From positions 1 through 26,644 of the forward strand of contig JAEYUC010000005.1 in NCBI GenBank assembly GCA_023433705.1: DNA of 26,644 nucleotides, in the 5' to 3' direction. The translations under genes and the position numbers were made by a program. The DNA comes from Pseudomonadota bacterium. GTDB taxonomy: Bacteria > Pseudomonadota > Gammaproteobacteria > Steroidobacterales > Steroidobacteraceae. Below, in pieces: positions 6,994-13,551 of the stretch. The notes under the pieces are model-generated. The model did not search any database. It was not told where the DNA came from and saw only the letters and a list, made by a program, of their open reading frames with translations. Positions within the stretch are counted from its first letter, which is position 1, and each line of letters opens with the position of its first letter.

Positions 6994-7617
6994 TCAGGCC
7001 TTGAGGAATTCGATCTCGAGGGGCTCTTCGTCGCTCGATTGCTTGCGGACGCGGAGCTGGTAGACCCCCGGACGCAGCCGCTCGGAATGGAGCATGACCA
7101 GGAGTTTCACCGAGGAGGCGGGCCGCTGGCCGTACAGGGTCGCGATGTTTTCGGTGTGGTTTTCGCTGGTCAGCCGGGCCAGCTCCACCGAATAGTCATA
7201 TTGCAGGTCGAACAGGCCGACGATTTCGACCAGCGTGGTATCCGCGCGCACCGTTGCCGTCTCGACCGTGCCGCGCACCTGCGCCAGGCGCAGGCTCGGA
7301 ACGTTGCCGTGTACGTCGGCCGCGGCGACGAGGTAGGGCCGGGTCTCGGGAGTCCACGATCCCCAACCGACGAATGCCACGCCTGACAGGAGCAGGATCG
7401 TGGCTGCGACCGCGAACCACCGGAACGACGACTTGTCGTCGCGCACGAATTCGGCCGTCGAGCCGCGCGCCACTTCGGCCATGCCGGTGCGCAGGCGCTG
7501 TTCGAACTCGACTTGCCTGGCGAACTCAGGATTCGCGACACAATACGTCTCGAAGGCTTCGGCTTCGGCGGGGCCGAGCTTGCCTGCGATGTATCGTTCG
7601 ATCTGATCCTGGTTCAT
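6994..7617 (-). CDS. Single-pass membrane anti-sigma factor-like protein
   Basis: The 207-residue product begins with a helical domain (MNQDQIERYIAGKLGPAEAE, then AFETYCVANPEFARQVEFEQ) like the cytoplasmic anti-sigma domains that grip ECF factors. One membrane segment follows (about 67-86, RWFAVAATILLLSGVAFVGW), then a periplasmic, beta-rich domain of about 120 residues ending VYQLRVRKQSSDEEPLEIEF. No zinc-binding HxxxCxxC is visible, so it is not a classical ZAS-type factor. The start at 7617 gives an ATGA overlap with the sigma gene's stop, which implies translational coupling and stoichiometric synthesis. It is predicted to hold the sigma factor at the membrane until the periplasmic domain perceives a signal; the signal is unknown. 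Confidence 0.8.
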   Translation of the reverse strand: MNQDQIERYIAGKLGPAEAEAFETYCVANPEFARQVEFEQRLRTGMAEVARGSTAEFVRDDKSSFRWFAVAATILLLSGVAFVGWGSWTPETRPYLVAAADVHGNVPSLRLAQVRGTVETATVRADTTLVEIVGLFDLQYDYSVELARLTSENHTENIATLYGQRPASSVKLLVMLHSERLRPGVYQLRVRKQSSDEEPLEIEFLKA

Positions 7618-8204
7618 ATGAATGTCAGCAGGTCCCGCTTCGTGAAACCGCGTTCTTCCAGGATCTGCCGGAACCGCTTGCGTGCGCGGCTCAGCGCCTG
7701 GTTGAAGGCCGTTTCGGTCAAGCCGAACTCCTCGCAAATCTCCCGCTTTTCATGTTCGTCTAGATAGAAGCGCTTGAGCATCAGGCGATCCCGGGCATGA
7801 GGCAGTTCACGCAGCAGGGCCCTGACCGCGAGCGCCGCTTCCTGGTCGCCCACCTTTCCTTCGACACTGCCGCCTGGATCGGCATTGCGATCCGTCGCAT
7901 CACTGTCGATATCGGTCTTCTGTCGCTCGGCCTTCCGCAGTGACGCGATTGCGAGATTTCTTGCGGTCTGTGCCGCGAACGCGGCCAGCTTCTCGGGATC
8001 TTCGATGCCATCTCCGCGCAGGCGGCGGATGACGATGATCAGGGTTTCCTGTACGAGATCTTCCATGAGGGTGGAGTTGCCGCCCGTCCTGCGGCGCAAC
8101 AAAACGCGGAGGCCCGGCTGGAATTGCCGGACGAGTTCGTTCTCTGCCGAACTGTCGCCCGCGCGGATGCGACGCGAGAGGTCGCCCCCTGGAATGAAAT
8201 CCAT
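7614..8204 (-). CDS. ECF-type RNA polymerase sigma factor
   Basis: The 196-residue protein has the two-domain layout of group 4 sigma factors. Region 2 is at about residues 22-90 (NELVRQFQPGLRVLLRRR, MEDLVQETLIIVIRRL, AAQTARNLAIASLRKAERQ) and region 4 at about 125-182 (LPHARDRLMLKRFYLDEHEK, REICEEFGLTETAFNQALSR, ARKRF). An acidic linker (about 93-115) joins them. It should direct RNA polymerase to a small regulon, probably including its own operon. AAGGGG precedes the ATG by one base, which is close spacing, so translation efficiency is uncertain. Its stop codon overlaps the anti-sigma start. The order sigma, anti-sigma, subtilase-fold protein suggests one regulatory unit. Confidence 0.92.
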   Translation of the reverse strand: MDFIPGGDLSRRIRAGDSSAENELVRQFQPGLRVLLRRRTGGNSTLMEDLVQETLIIVIRRLRGDGIEDPEKLAAFAAQTARNLAIASLRKAERQKTDIDSDATDRNADPGGSVEGKVGDQEAALAVRALLRELPHARDRLMLKRFYLDEHEKREICEEFGLTETAFNQALSRARKRFRQILEERGFTKRDLLTFI

Positions 8205-8302
8205 GCCCCTTGAAAACCCCTACAGACCGGTGTCCATCTTGCCACGGACGCCGCCCTGTTCATGTACTCCGTTTGCTTAAATTCCGCGTGTTCCGCGGTC
8301 TT

Positions 8303-9562
8303 TCAGCCCGGTTGCCGCACGGGCAGCCTTAGGTGAAACGTCGTGCCCTTGCCCATTTCGGTATCGAAATCGAGCTGGCCGTTATGTCCCTTGACGATGA
8401 CGTTCCGGACGATCGACAGGCCCTGGCCCGTGCCACGCCCGACTTCCTTGGTCGTGAAGAAAGGATCGAAGATGCGGGTGCGGATCGCTTCGGGGATGCC
8501 GCCGCCCGTGTCCTCGATCGCGATGTGCACGTCGTCGCCCTCGGCGCGGGTGCTCACGCGGATCCGGCCGCGCTGGCCGGTCTCCTTCATGCGGTCGGCG
8601 ATCGCGTGCGCGGAGTTCACCACGAGGTTCAGGACCACCTGGTTCACCTGGCCGCCGTGACACATCACGGGCGGCAGGTCGCCGTAGTCGGTTTCCAGAT
8701 CCGCGACGTCTTTGTATTCGCTGCGCGCGATGACGAGCGTGCTCGCGATCGACCGGTTCAGATCGACCGTGCTCATCTCGGTCTGGTCCGCGTGCGAGAA
8801 GTCCTTCATCGAGCGCACGATCTCGGAGATGCGCTGCAGGCCTTCCGCGACGCGCGACAGCGCGGGCGGCAGTTCCTCGCGCAGGTATTCGATGTCGTCG
8901 TTTTCCTCGGGCTTCTGCTCCATCGACGCATGTAGTTTGTCGACGTAGGCGAGCAGCTCGCCGACGCCTTCGCGGATGAATGTCACGCTGTCGTTGAGAT
9001 ACTGGATCGGCGTGTTGATCTCGTGCGCGACGCCGGCCGCGAGCCGCCCGATCGATTCGAGCCGGTCGCTCGAGGCCATGCGCTCCTCGGCGGACTTGCG
9101 CTCGGTGATGTCGAAGCCGATGCCGACGACACCGGTCAGATTGCCGCTGGCGTCGCGCAGCGGCACTTTCGACGTGAGCATCACGCGATTCAGGCCGCAC
9201 GTCTGGTCGAACGCGATTTCCTCGTAGTCGATGAGCGGCTCGCCTGACTGGATCAGCGCCTGCTCGTCGTTGAAAAACTTCTCCGCCATCGAGCGCGGGA
9301 AGAAATCGAAGTCGGTCTTGCCGATGAGATCGGCGGGCTCGACACCCATGCGGTTCGCGACCAACTTGTTCGCGGCGGTGAACCGGCTCTTCGCGTCCTT
9401 CGCGTAGATGCAGGCGGGGATGAGGTCGATCATCGTGCGCAACACGTTGCGCTCGTGGGCGAGCGCGTCGGCCAGGTTGCGGCGCTCGAGGGTGGGGCTG
9501 TCGCCATTCCTGTCGAGCAGGATGTCGGCGTCTGAAGGGTTCTTGTTCGGCAAGCTGGTCAC
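8303..9562 (-). CDS. PAS-domain sensor histidine kinase (orphan)
   Basis: The 419-residue protein lacks membrane helices. Residues about 38-155 form a PAS domain (MIDLIPACIYAKDAKSRFTA, GKTDFDFFP, VPLRDASGNLTGVVGIGFDI, TERK). The phospho-acceptor box is GRLAAGVAHEINTPIQYLND with His180, the NtrB/HK4-like type. The ATPase domain shows the N box (VVLNLVVNSAHAI), the G1 box DTGGGIP, the F box DPFFTTK and the G2 box GTGQGLSI. It should autophosphorylate and pass phosphate to a response regulator, but none is encoded nearby, and no HTH or receiver domain is attached. The start is a GTG at 9562-9560; no closer ATG includes the whole N-terminus. It sits 98 bp upstream of the sigma gene, so it could feed into that unit, but this is speculation. 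Confidence 0.9.
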   Translation of the reverse strand: MTSLPNKNPSDADILLDRNGDSPTLERRNLADALAHERNVLRTMIDLIPACIYAKDAKSRFTAANKLVANRMGVEPADLIGKTDFDFFPRSMAEKFFNDEQALIQSGEPLIDYEEIAFDQTCGLNRVMLTSKVPLRDASGNLTGVVGIGFDITERKSAEERMASSDRLESIGRLAAGVAHEINTPIQYLNDSVTFIREGVGELLAYVDKLHASMEQKPEENDDIEYLREELPPALSRVAEGLQRISEIVRSMKDFSHADQTEMSTVDLNRSIASTLVIARSEYKDVADLETDYGDLPPVMCHGGQVNQVVLNLVVNSAHAIADRMKETGQRGRIRVSTRAEGDDVHIAIEDTGGGIPEAIRTRIFDPFFTTKEVGRGTGQGLSIVRNVIVKGHNGQLDFDTEMGKGTTFHLRLPVRQPG

Positions 9563-9665
9563 GGGCGAGTCCCGCAGCGTTGGACGGTTGACCCGGTAAC
9601 GGCGAAAAACCCCAGAAACTTGAGCGACTTGCGCCCTTACGGGCGGGCGCGGCGAACCGGATCAC

Positions 9666-9689
9666 ACGGCTGCACGAGGCGGCAGCCGT
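9666..9689 (-). terminator. Hairpin downstream of the DUF1349 gene
   Basis: ACGGCTGC and GCAGCCGT pair as an 8-bp perfect stem with an 8-base loop, beginning 18 bp beyond the stop codon of the minus-strand gene. No T-tract follows, so intrinsic termination is uncertain. The rest of 9563-9707 contains only a second short GC-rich stem near 9632-9645. Confidence 0.35.
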
Positions 9690-9707
9690 TTGCCGGTGAT
9701 TGCGCTA

Positions 9708-10400
9708 TCAGATGTTGTCGAGGCTGACCTGATCGAATACGCAATCGAGGCCCTGGCCTTCGGGCGCCGCGCACATGAGGCCGACCTTCACCTCGACGGC
9801 CGGCGGGAAATAGCCCTGGCGGACGGTCGTGAACTTCTCGCCGTCCTTCGAGCACTGGGCCTCGATCGAGTCGCGGGTGCGGACCACGCGCCAGTACACG
9901 GGGCCCACCTGGGTGAGGTCGTCCAGAGTGGACCAGTCGGAAAAGTCGTGCGTGAAGACGACGCTGGCCCAGCGCTTGTTCTCGAAGAACTCCGAGCCGC
10001 ATTTCATCCAGCGCTTTTCATCGAGGCGCACCATGAGGCCGGCCTGGTCGTAGAGCGCGGCGTAGTTGCCGCCCACGCGCGCCGTGAACTTGAAGTCGCC
10101 GGCGACGGGCAGGTGCAGGAAGTGGCCGTTGTCGGTGATGTAGCCGTAGTAAGTCTTGCGCCAGAAATCGGTCTTGGCCTTGGTGCGCGCGTCGAGTTTG
10201 CCTTCGTCGTAGTGCTCGTTGGCGGGGGGATTGAGCCAGGTCATGCGGGAGAGCAGGTCTCCGCCGGTGCGCGGGACCAGTCTGGGCGGCTTGTGGTCGG
10301 GAGCCTGGGCGGGCGCTTGCGCCGTGGCTTTCGCTGCCGCGACCGCGGCGGTTGCCGTTGCGAGGGATATGCCGACGAAGTCGCGTCTGGTGGGTCGCAT
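9708..10400 (-). CDS. Tat-exported DUF1349 (concanavalin-like) protein
   Basis: The 230-residue product starts MRPTRRDFVGISLATATAAV, a twin-arginine signal (RRDFVG) with an Ala-rich hydrophobic core, so folded export to the periplasm is likely. The mature part matches DUF1349: FWRKTYYGYITDNGHFLHLP, DFKFTARVGGNYAALYDQAG, LMVRLDEKRWMKCGSEFFEN, and DFSDWSTLDDLTQVGPVYWR. DUF1349 adopts a concanavalin-like jelly-roll fold and is often carbohydrate-related, but its biochemical role is not established. It lies 8 bp downstream of the HAD gene and is probably co-transcribed with it. An AGG about 9 bases before the ATG serves as a weak ribosome-binding site. Confidence 0.82.
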   Translation of the reverse strand: MRPTRRDFVGISLATATAAVAAAKATAQAPAQAPDHKPPRLVPRTGGDLLSRMTWLNPPANEHYDEGKLDARTKAKTDFWRKTYYGYITDNGHFLHLPVAGDFKFTARVGGNYAALYDQAGLMVRLDEKRWMKCGSEFFENKRWASVVFTHDFSDWSTLDDLTQVGPVYWRVVRTRDSIEAQCSKDGEKFTTVRQGYFPPAVEVKVGLMCAAPEGQGLDCVFDQVSLDNI

Positions 10401-10408
10401 GTCAGGAC

Positions 10409-11020
10409 CTATAACCCGAGGTGAGGTAGATAGTTGCGCAACTGCGCACGGCAGTCATCGGCGCCGCGGAACTGGATGGCGTGCAGGCCGCATTCGCGCG
10501 CGGCGATGACGTTGCGGATGAGGTCGTCGATGAACACGCTCTCGGACGGAACGATGCCGGTTTTCTCGACGAGGTGTTTGTAGATGGCCGGGTCCGGCTT
10601 GATCATCAGGATCGCGCCGGAGATCACGAGCTGCTTGAAGTGGCGGAAAAAGGCGTGCTGTTTGACCAGGTACTCGAACGTGCTCACGGGCATGTTGGAG
10701 AGCAGGAAGAGGTGGACGCCGCCGGCGGCCAGTTCGTCGAGCAGCTGGATCGTCCCGGGGATGGGACTCAGCGAGGCGTTCGCGGTGGCGAACAGCCGGC
10801 GCATCTCGTCGGCGCCGAGGCCCACGCGCTGGCCGAAGACCTGGGCGGCCGTTTCGACGTCGAGCGCGCCGCGGTCGAATTCGTGCCAGTCCGCGTGCTC
10901 GAAGATTTCGCGGCGGATCAGCGCCTGGGTTTCAGCGTCCGGGTGGAGCCTGGCGATGAACGCCGGCGGGTCCCATTGCAGCAGCACCCCACCGGCATCG
11001 AATACGACATTGCGGATCAT
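10409..11020 (-). CDS. HAD-superfamily hydrolase (YihX-like phosphatase)
   Basis: The 203-residue protein carries the four HAD motifs: FDAGGVL (nucleophile Asp8), LLSNMP (motif II), IKPDPAIY (motif III Lys) and FIDD (motif IV). The residue two after the nucleophile is Gly rather than Asp, as in the YihX/epoxide-hydrolase-N-terminal-like branch, whose members include sugar phosphatases such as E. coli YihX on glucose-1-phosphate. An alpha-helical cap follows motif I (type C1). The substrate is unknown. No Shine-Dalgarno is visible, and a 30-bp hairpin repeat begins 11 bases upstream of the ATG, which may hamper initiation or mean that expression comes by readthrough from the LysE gene. The DUF1349 gene follows after 8 bp. 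Confidence 0.87.
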   Translation of the reverse strand: MIRNVVFDAGGVLLQWDPPAFIARLHPDAETQALIRREIFEHADWHEFDRGALDVETAAQVFGQRVGLGADEMRRLFATANASLSPIPGTIQLLDELAAGGVHLFLLSNMPVSTFEYLVKQHAFFRHFKQLVISGAILMIKPDPAIYKHLVEKTGIVPSESVFIDDLIRNVIAARECGLHAIQFRGADDCRAQLRNYLPHLGL

Positions 11021-11030
11021 GGAATCGGGA

Positions 11031-11099
11031 AATCGGGGACAGATTTATTTATCGACGATAACTCAAGAGTATCGTCAATAAATAAATCTGTCCCCGATT
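11031..11099. repeat. Long hairpin REP-like element (GGGGACAG family)
   Basis: Two 30-bp arms (11031-11060 and 11070-11099) are complementary with one mismatch (C11053 against A11077) around a 9-base loop. The outer part is AATCGGGGACAGATTTATTT, matching the outer arms of the element at 5720-5799. The inner part GACGATA/TATCGTC is specific to this copy and to the half-copy at 11881-11907. It lies between two minus-strand genes: it can terminate LysE transcripts and forms part of the HAD leader. Confidence 0.85.
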
Positions 11100-11106
11100 G
11101 CGGCGG

Positions 11107-11733
11107 TCAGCGCTTGTCGAGCAGCAGTTTGACCCCGAAAAGGATCAGGGCCCCGCCGAACGCGCGCTCGATCCAGGTGATGATTCGCGAGCCTTTCAGG
11201 ACCCGGGCGCCGTGCGCGGCGAGGTTGGCGTAGGCCAGCAGCGCGATCGCGTCGATCACGATGGTGACGGTCATCATGATCGCCAGCTGCAGCAGCAGCG
11301 GATGGTCGGGGCGGATGAACTGCGGCAGCAACGCGAGCATGAACAGCAGCAGCTTCGGATTCGTGAGCTGCACGAGGATGCCCTGCAGGATGAGTCCGCC
11401 GTGCGCCGGAGGTTTGGGCATCGCGTCGGCGACCGGCGTCTCGGCACGAGCCTTGTTCAGGAGCATGCGGCCGCCGAGATACATGAGGTAGATAGCGCCC
11501 ACGATGCGGATCGCCGTCATCGCGCCGCTGAAGCTCGCGAGCAGCGCGAGGAGTCCAAACGCAATAGCCGCGAAGACCACGACATGAGCGATGCTGATGC
11601 CCACGGTGCCGGCAACCGCGCCGCGCATGCCATGACGCGCCGCGAGGCCCATCGTGAAGAACACCGCGGGGCCGGGCGACAGCGCGAGCAGCGTCCAGGC
11701 GGCGAGGTAGAGGAGGAATACGTTGAAATCCAT
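11107..11733 (-). CDS. LysE/RhtB-family amino-acid or metabolite exporter
   Basis: The 208-residue membrane protein has six predicted helices. LLALSPGPAVFFTMGLAARH, with the conserved SPGP, GIS near the third helix (GTVGISIAHVVVF), IVGAIYLMYLGGRMLL and GILVQLTNPKLLLFMLALLP (the NPK motif) are diagnostic of the LysE/RhtB translocator family. These exporters expel amino acids or similar small metabolites with the proton gradient. The substrate cannot be told from sequence. The ATG at 11733 starts directly at the first helix; no strong ribosome-binding site is seen. It is preceded by a composite palindrome cluster and followed by a hairpin element. Confidence 0.92.
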   Translation of the reverse strand: MDFNVFLLYLAAWTLLALSPGPAVFFTMGLAARHGMRGAVAGTVGISIAHVVVFAAIAFGLLALLASFSGAMTAIRIVGAIYLMYLGGRMLLNKARAETPVADAMPKPPAHGGLILQGILVQLTNPKLLLFMLALLPQFIRPDHPLLLQLAIMMTVTIVIDAIALLAYANLAAHGARVLKGSRIITWIERAFGGALILFGVKLLLDKR

Positions 11734-11808
11734 GGATCAAACGTACGCCCGAGGCGGATTGGAGGCCAGCACAGTCGGCGTGCGGTCGCGGCAACTGTAC
11801 CGGGAATC

Positions 11809-11830
11809 GGCACAGACTCGAGTCTGTGCC
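11809..11830. repeat. 22-bp perfect palindrome
   Basis: The sequence is its own reverse complement over all 22 bases: arms GGCACAGACTC and GAGTCTGTGCC. It is a variant of the GGGGACAGAC palindrome 21 bp further along and so appears to be a diverged member of the same element family. It lies in the 174-bp gap between the LysE gene and the upstream oxidoreductase gene. Confidence 0.75.
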
Positions 11831-11850
11831 CACGGAGAGGTCGGCTGGGG

Positions 11851-11907
11851 CTGGGGACAGACTTGAAGTCTGTCCCCAGATATCGTCAATAAATAAATCT
11901 GTCCCCG
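11851..11907. repeat. 29-bp palindrome fused to half of a GGGGACAG-family hairpin
   Basis: Positions 11851-11879 form a perfect palindrome with one central base (arms CTGGGGACAGACTT and its complement). Next to it, 11881-11907 repeats exactly, over 27 bases, the right half of the hairpin at 11070-11096 (TATCGTCAATAAATAAATCT...). The matching left arm is missing, so this looks like a recombined or truncated copy. The last base is immediately next to the stop codon of the oxidoreductase gene, for which the stem may act as a terminator. Confidence 0.8.
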
Positions 11908-13341
11908 TTATACCCTTGCCGGCATCGGCACGGGCATGTCGCGGGTCGGCATCGGGGCCGTAACGGGCGAGGTCAGGCCGGTGACGAGTTCGTCTATCTT
12001 CACCGCCTGCCCCGAGTCGAAGCACTTGTTAGCCGCGGCGCCGACCAGGATCGAGTACAGGCCGCTGCGCTCGTCGGCGGCGCGCTTGTACTTGTCCGGT
12101 TCGGCGGTGCCGAACACTTCGGTGAGCATCACGTTGTCGCCGCCGCCGTGGCCGCCGGTGCCGGTCCACACCTCGAGCTCCTCGGCCTTGCCGCGCAGCG
12201 GAATGACTCGCGTGCGGATCGCGTCCTTGCCGGCCTGGTACGCCGCCGCGCCCGCCGAGATGGCGCCGCCCTCGACGATCTCGTGCTCGATGCGGCCCTT
12301 TGTGCCGTTGAACGCGATCATGTAGCCTTCCCACGCGTTGAACGCGTTCAGCGAGTACGACAGCGTCGCGCCGGTCTTGTACTTCACGATCACGTTCATC
12401 GTGTCTTCGATGCTGATGTCGGGCCGCCATACGCAGCGGTCGCGGAAGTAGCCATCGTGATGTTCGTTTTCGAGATACAGCTCGCGGAAGTTCTTGTCCG
12501 CGCCGATGTCTAGATAGAACGTGCACTTGTCCTTCTCCGGGCAGGTGCGGCAGCGTTCATGGTGACTGGTCAGCCCCATGCGCTGCGCCATCTTCGGCGT
12601 GTAGTACTCGCGTTTGCCGTTGGCGAGCACGAGCTCCGGATCCGAGCCCAGCCACCAGTTCACGAGATCGAAATGGTGAGTGGCCTTGTGCACCATGAGG
12701 CCGCCGGAGATTTCCTTCTGGCTGTGCCAGCGGCGGAAATAGTCCGCGCCGTGCTGCGTGTTCAGCAGCCAGTGGAAATCCACCGACATCACGTCGCCGA
12801 TCGCACCGTTCATGAGCAGGTCCTTGATCTGCGTGCGCGGCGGCGAGTAACGGTAGTTGAACAACACGCGCACGTGGCGGCTGTTGCGCTTGCAGGCATC
12901 GACGATGCGCTGCGCCTTCTCGGGCGTGGTAGTCAGCGGCTTCTCGGTGATGCAGTCCATGCCCGCGTCGAGCGAGCGGACTATGTACTCGTCGTGGAAA
13001 GCGTCCGGCGTCGTGACGATGACGCAGTCGGGCTTCAGGTCCTTGACCATCTTGTCGAAGTCGGCCGCGAGATACTTCTTCGGCGCCTTCACACCGTTCG
13101 GCGCGACGAATCGCAGCGCGGCATCCATGCGTCCCGGGTTCGTGTCGCAGACACCGACGAGTTCATTACCCGCGGCGAATGTCTTCGTGATCGCCGTCAT
13201 GTACATGCGCGAGCGCGAGCCCACGCCCACGATCACGAACTTGCGCTTGCGTCCCGCCGCGTAAGCGCTTGCCGCGAAACCCACCGCGGCAACACCCGCG
13301 GACTTCAGCAGCGCGCGCCGGTCGATCGTCGATTCACTCAT
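11908..13341 (-). CDS. Tat-exported Gfo/Idh/MocA-family oxidoreductase with cysteine-rich insert
   Basis: The 477-residue protein begins with a twin-arginine signal (DRRALLKSAGVAAVGFAASA) and is likely periplasmic. A Rossmann NAD(P) domain follows: FVIVGVGSRSR (about 35-45), VCDTNP, then ITEKPLT with the family Glu-Lys-Pro (133-135). Substrate-domain residues include HKATHHFDLVNWW (His218-Lys219, His222-His223). The family oxidises or epimerises sugars and cyclitols, sometimes acting as NAD-dependent glycosidases (GH109). Four cysteines (264, 267, 273, 303; CRTCPEKDKC and DRCVW) suggest a bound metal. A GGGGGA lies about 8 bases before the ATG. It diverges from a glycosidase gene, which suggests joint carbohydrate processing. 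Confidence 0.87.
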   Translation of the reverse strand: MSESTIDRRALLKSAGVAAVGFAASAYAAGRKRKFVIVGVGSRSRMYMTAITKTFAAGNELVGVCDTNPGRMDAALRFVAPNGVKAPKKYLAADFDKMVKDLKPDCVIVTTPDAFHDEYIVRSLDAGMDCITEKPLTTTPEKAQRIVDACKRNSRHVRVLFNYRYSPPRTQIKDLLMNGAIGDVMSVDFHWLLNTQHGADYFRRWHSQKEISGGLMVHKATHHFDLVNWWLGSDPELVLANGKREYYTPKMAQRMGLTSHHERCRTCPEKDKCTFYLDIGADKNFRELYLENEHHDGYFRDRCVWRPDISIEDTMNVIVKYKTGATLSYSLNAFNAWEGYMIAFNGTKGRIEHEIVEGGAISAGAAAYQAGKDAIRTRVIPLRGKAEELEVWTGTGGHGGGDNVMLTEVFGTAEPDKYKRAADERSGLYSILVGAAANKCFDSGQAVKIDELVTGLTSPVTAPMPTRDMPVPMPARV

Positions 13342-13367
13342 CTATATGTCCCCCAGGTTTTCGAGTT

Positions 13368-13473
13368 GAAGACGGTGCCAGGCACGGAAATTCCGGGAGA
13401 AGCGGAGGATCGCCGCACCCTGCGCAAACCCATCGCCGCTTCTCCCGGAATTTCCGTGCCTGGCACCGTCTTC
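13368..13473. repeat. 38-bp perfect inverted repeat in a divergent intergenic region
   Basis: Arms at 13368-13405 and 13436-13473 are perfectly complementary over 38 bp with a 30-base spacer. The arms begin GAAGACGGTGCCAGGCACGG and contain smaller self-complementary cores (GTGCCAGGCAC, GGAAATTCC). The sequence is unrelated to the GGGGACAG family, so it is a second REP- or MITE-like family. It fills half of the 210-bp gap between the divergent oxidoreductase and glycosidase genes, where their promoters would be expected. No transposase gene is near. Confidence 0.88.
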
Positions 13474-13551
13474 TCCTACCACCATACCTCAAGTTCGATC
13501 AGATGCGGTCAACGGCAAGCACCGGCCGCCCGCTTTTGGCACACTCGGCCG

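Noticed and set aside
8290..8294. GGAAC on the minus strand as a -35 element for autoregulation of the ECF sigma gene
   Set aside because: No convincing -10 element lies 16-17 bases downstream; five bases alone are too little evidence.
8303..9562. Histidine kinase as a member of a complete two-component system with the sigma unit
   Set aside because: No receiver-domain protein is encoded in the window, and the 98-bp gap and GTG start give no sign of coupling.
11031..11907. Repeated palindromes considered as a CRISPR array
   Set aside because: Spacing is irregular, a whole gene lies between copies, and no cas gene is present; the copies behave as REP-like elements.
12559..13551. Long open plus-strand extension in front of the glycosidase
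   Set aside because: It is antisense to the oxidoreductase gene, reads through the 38-bp inverted repeat, and has no domain sense. The signal peptide begins only at 13552.
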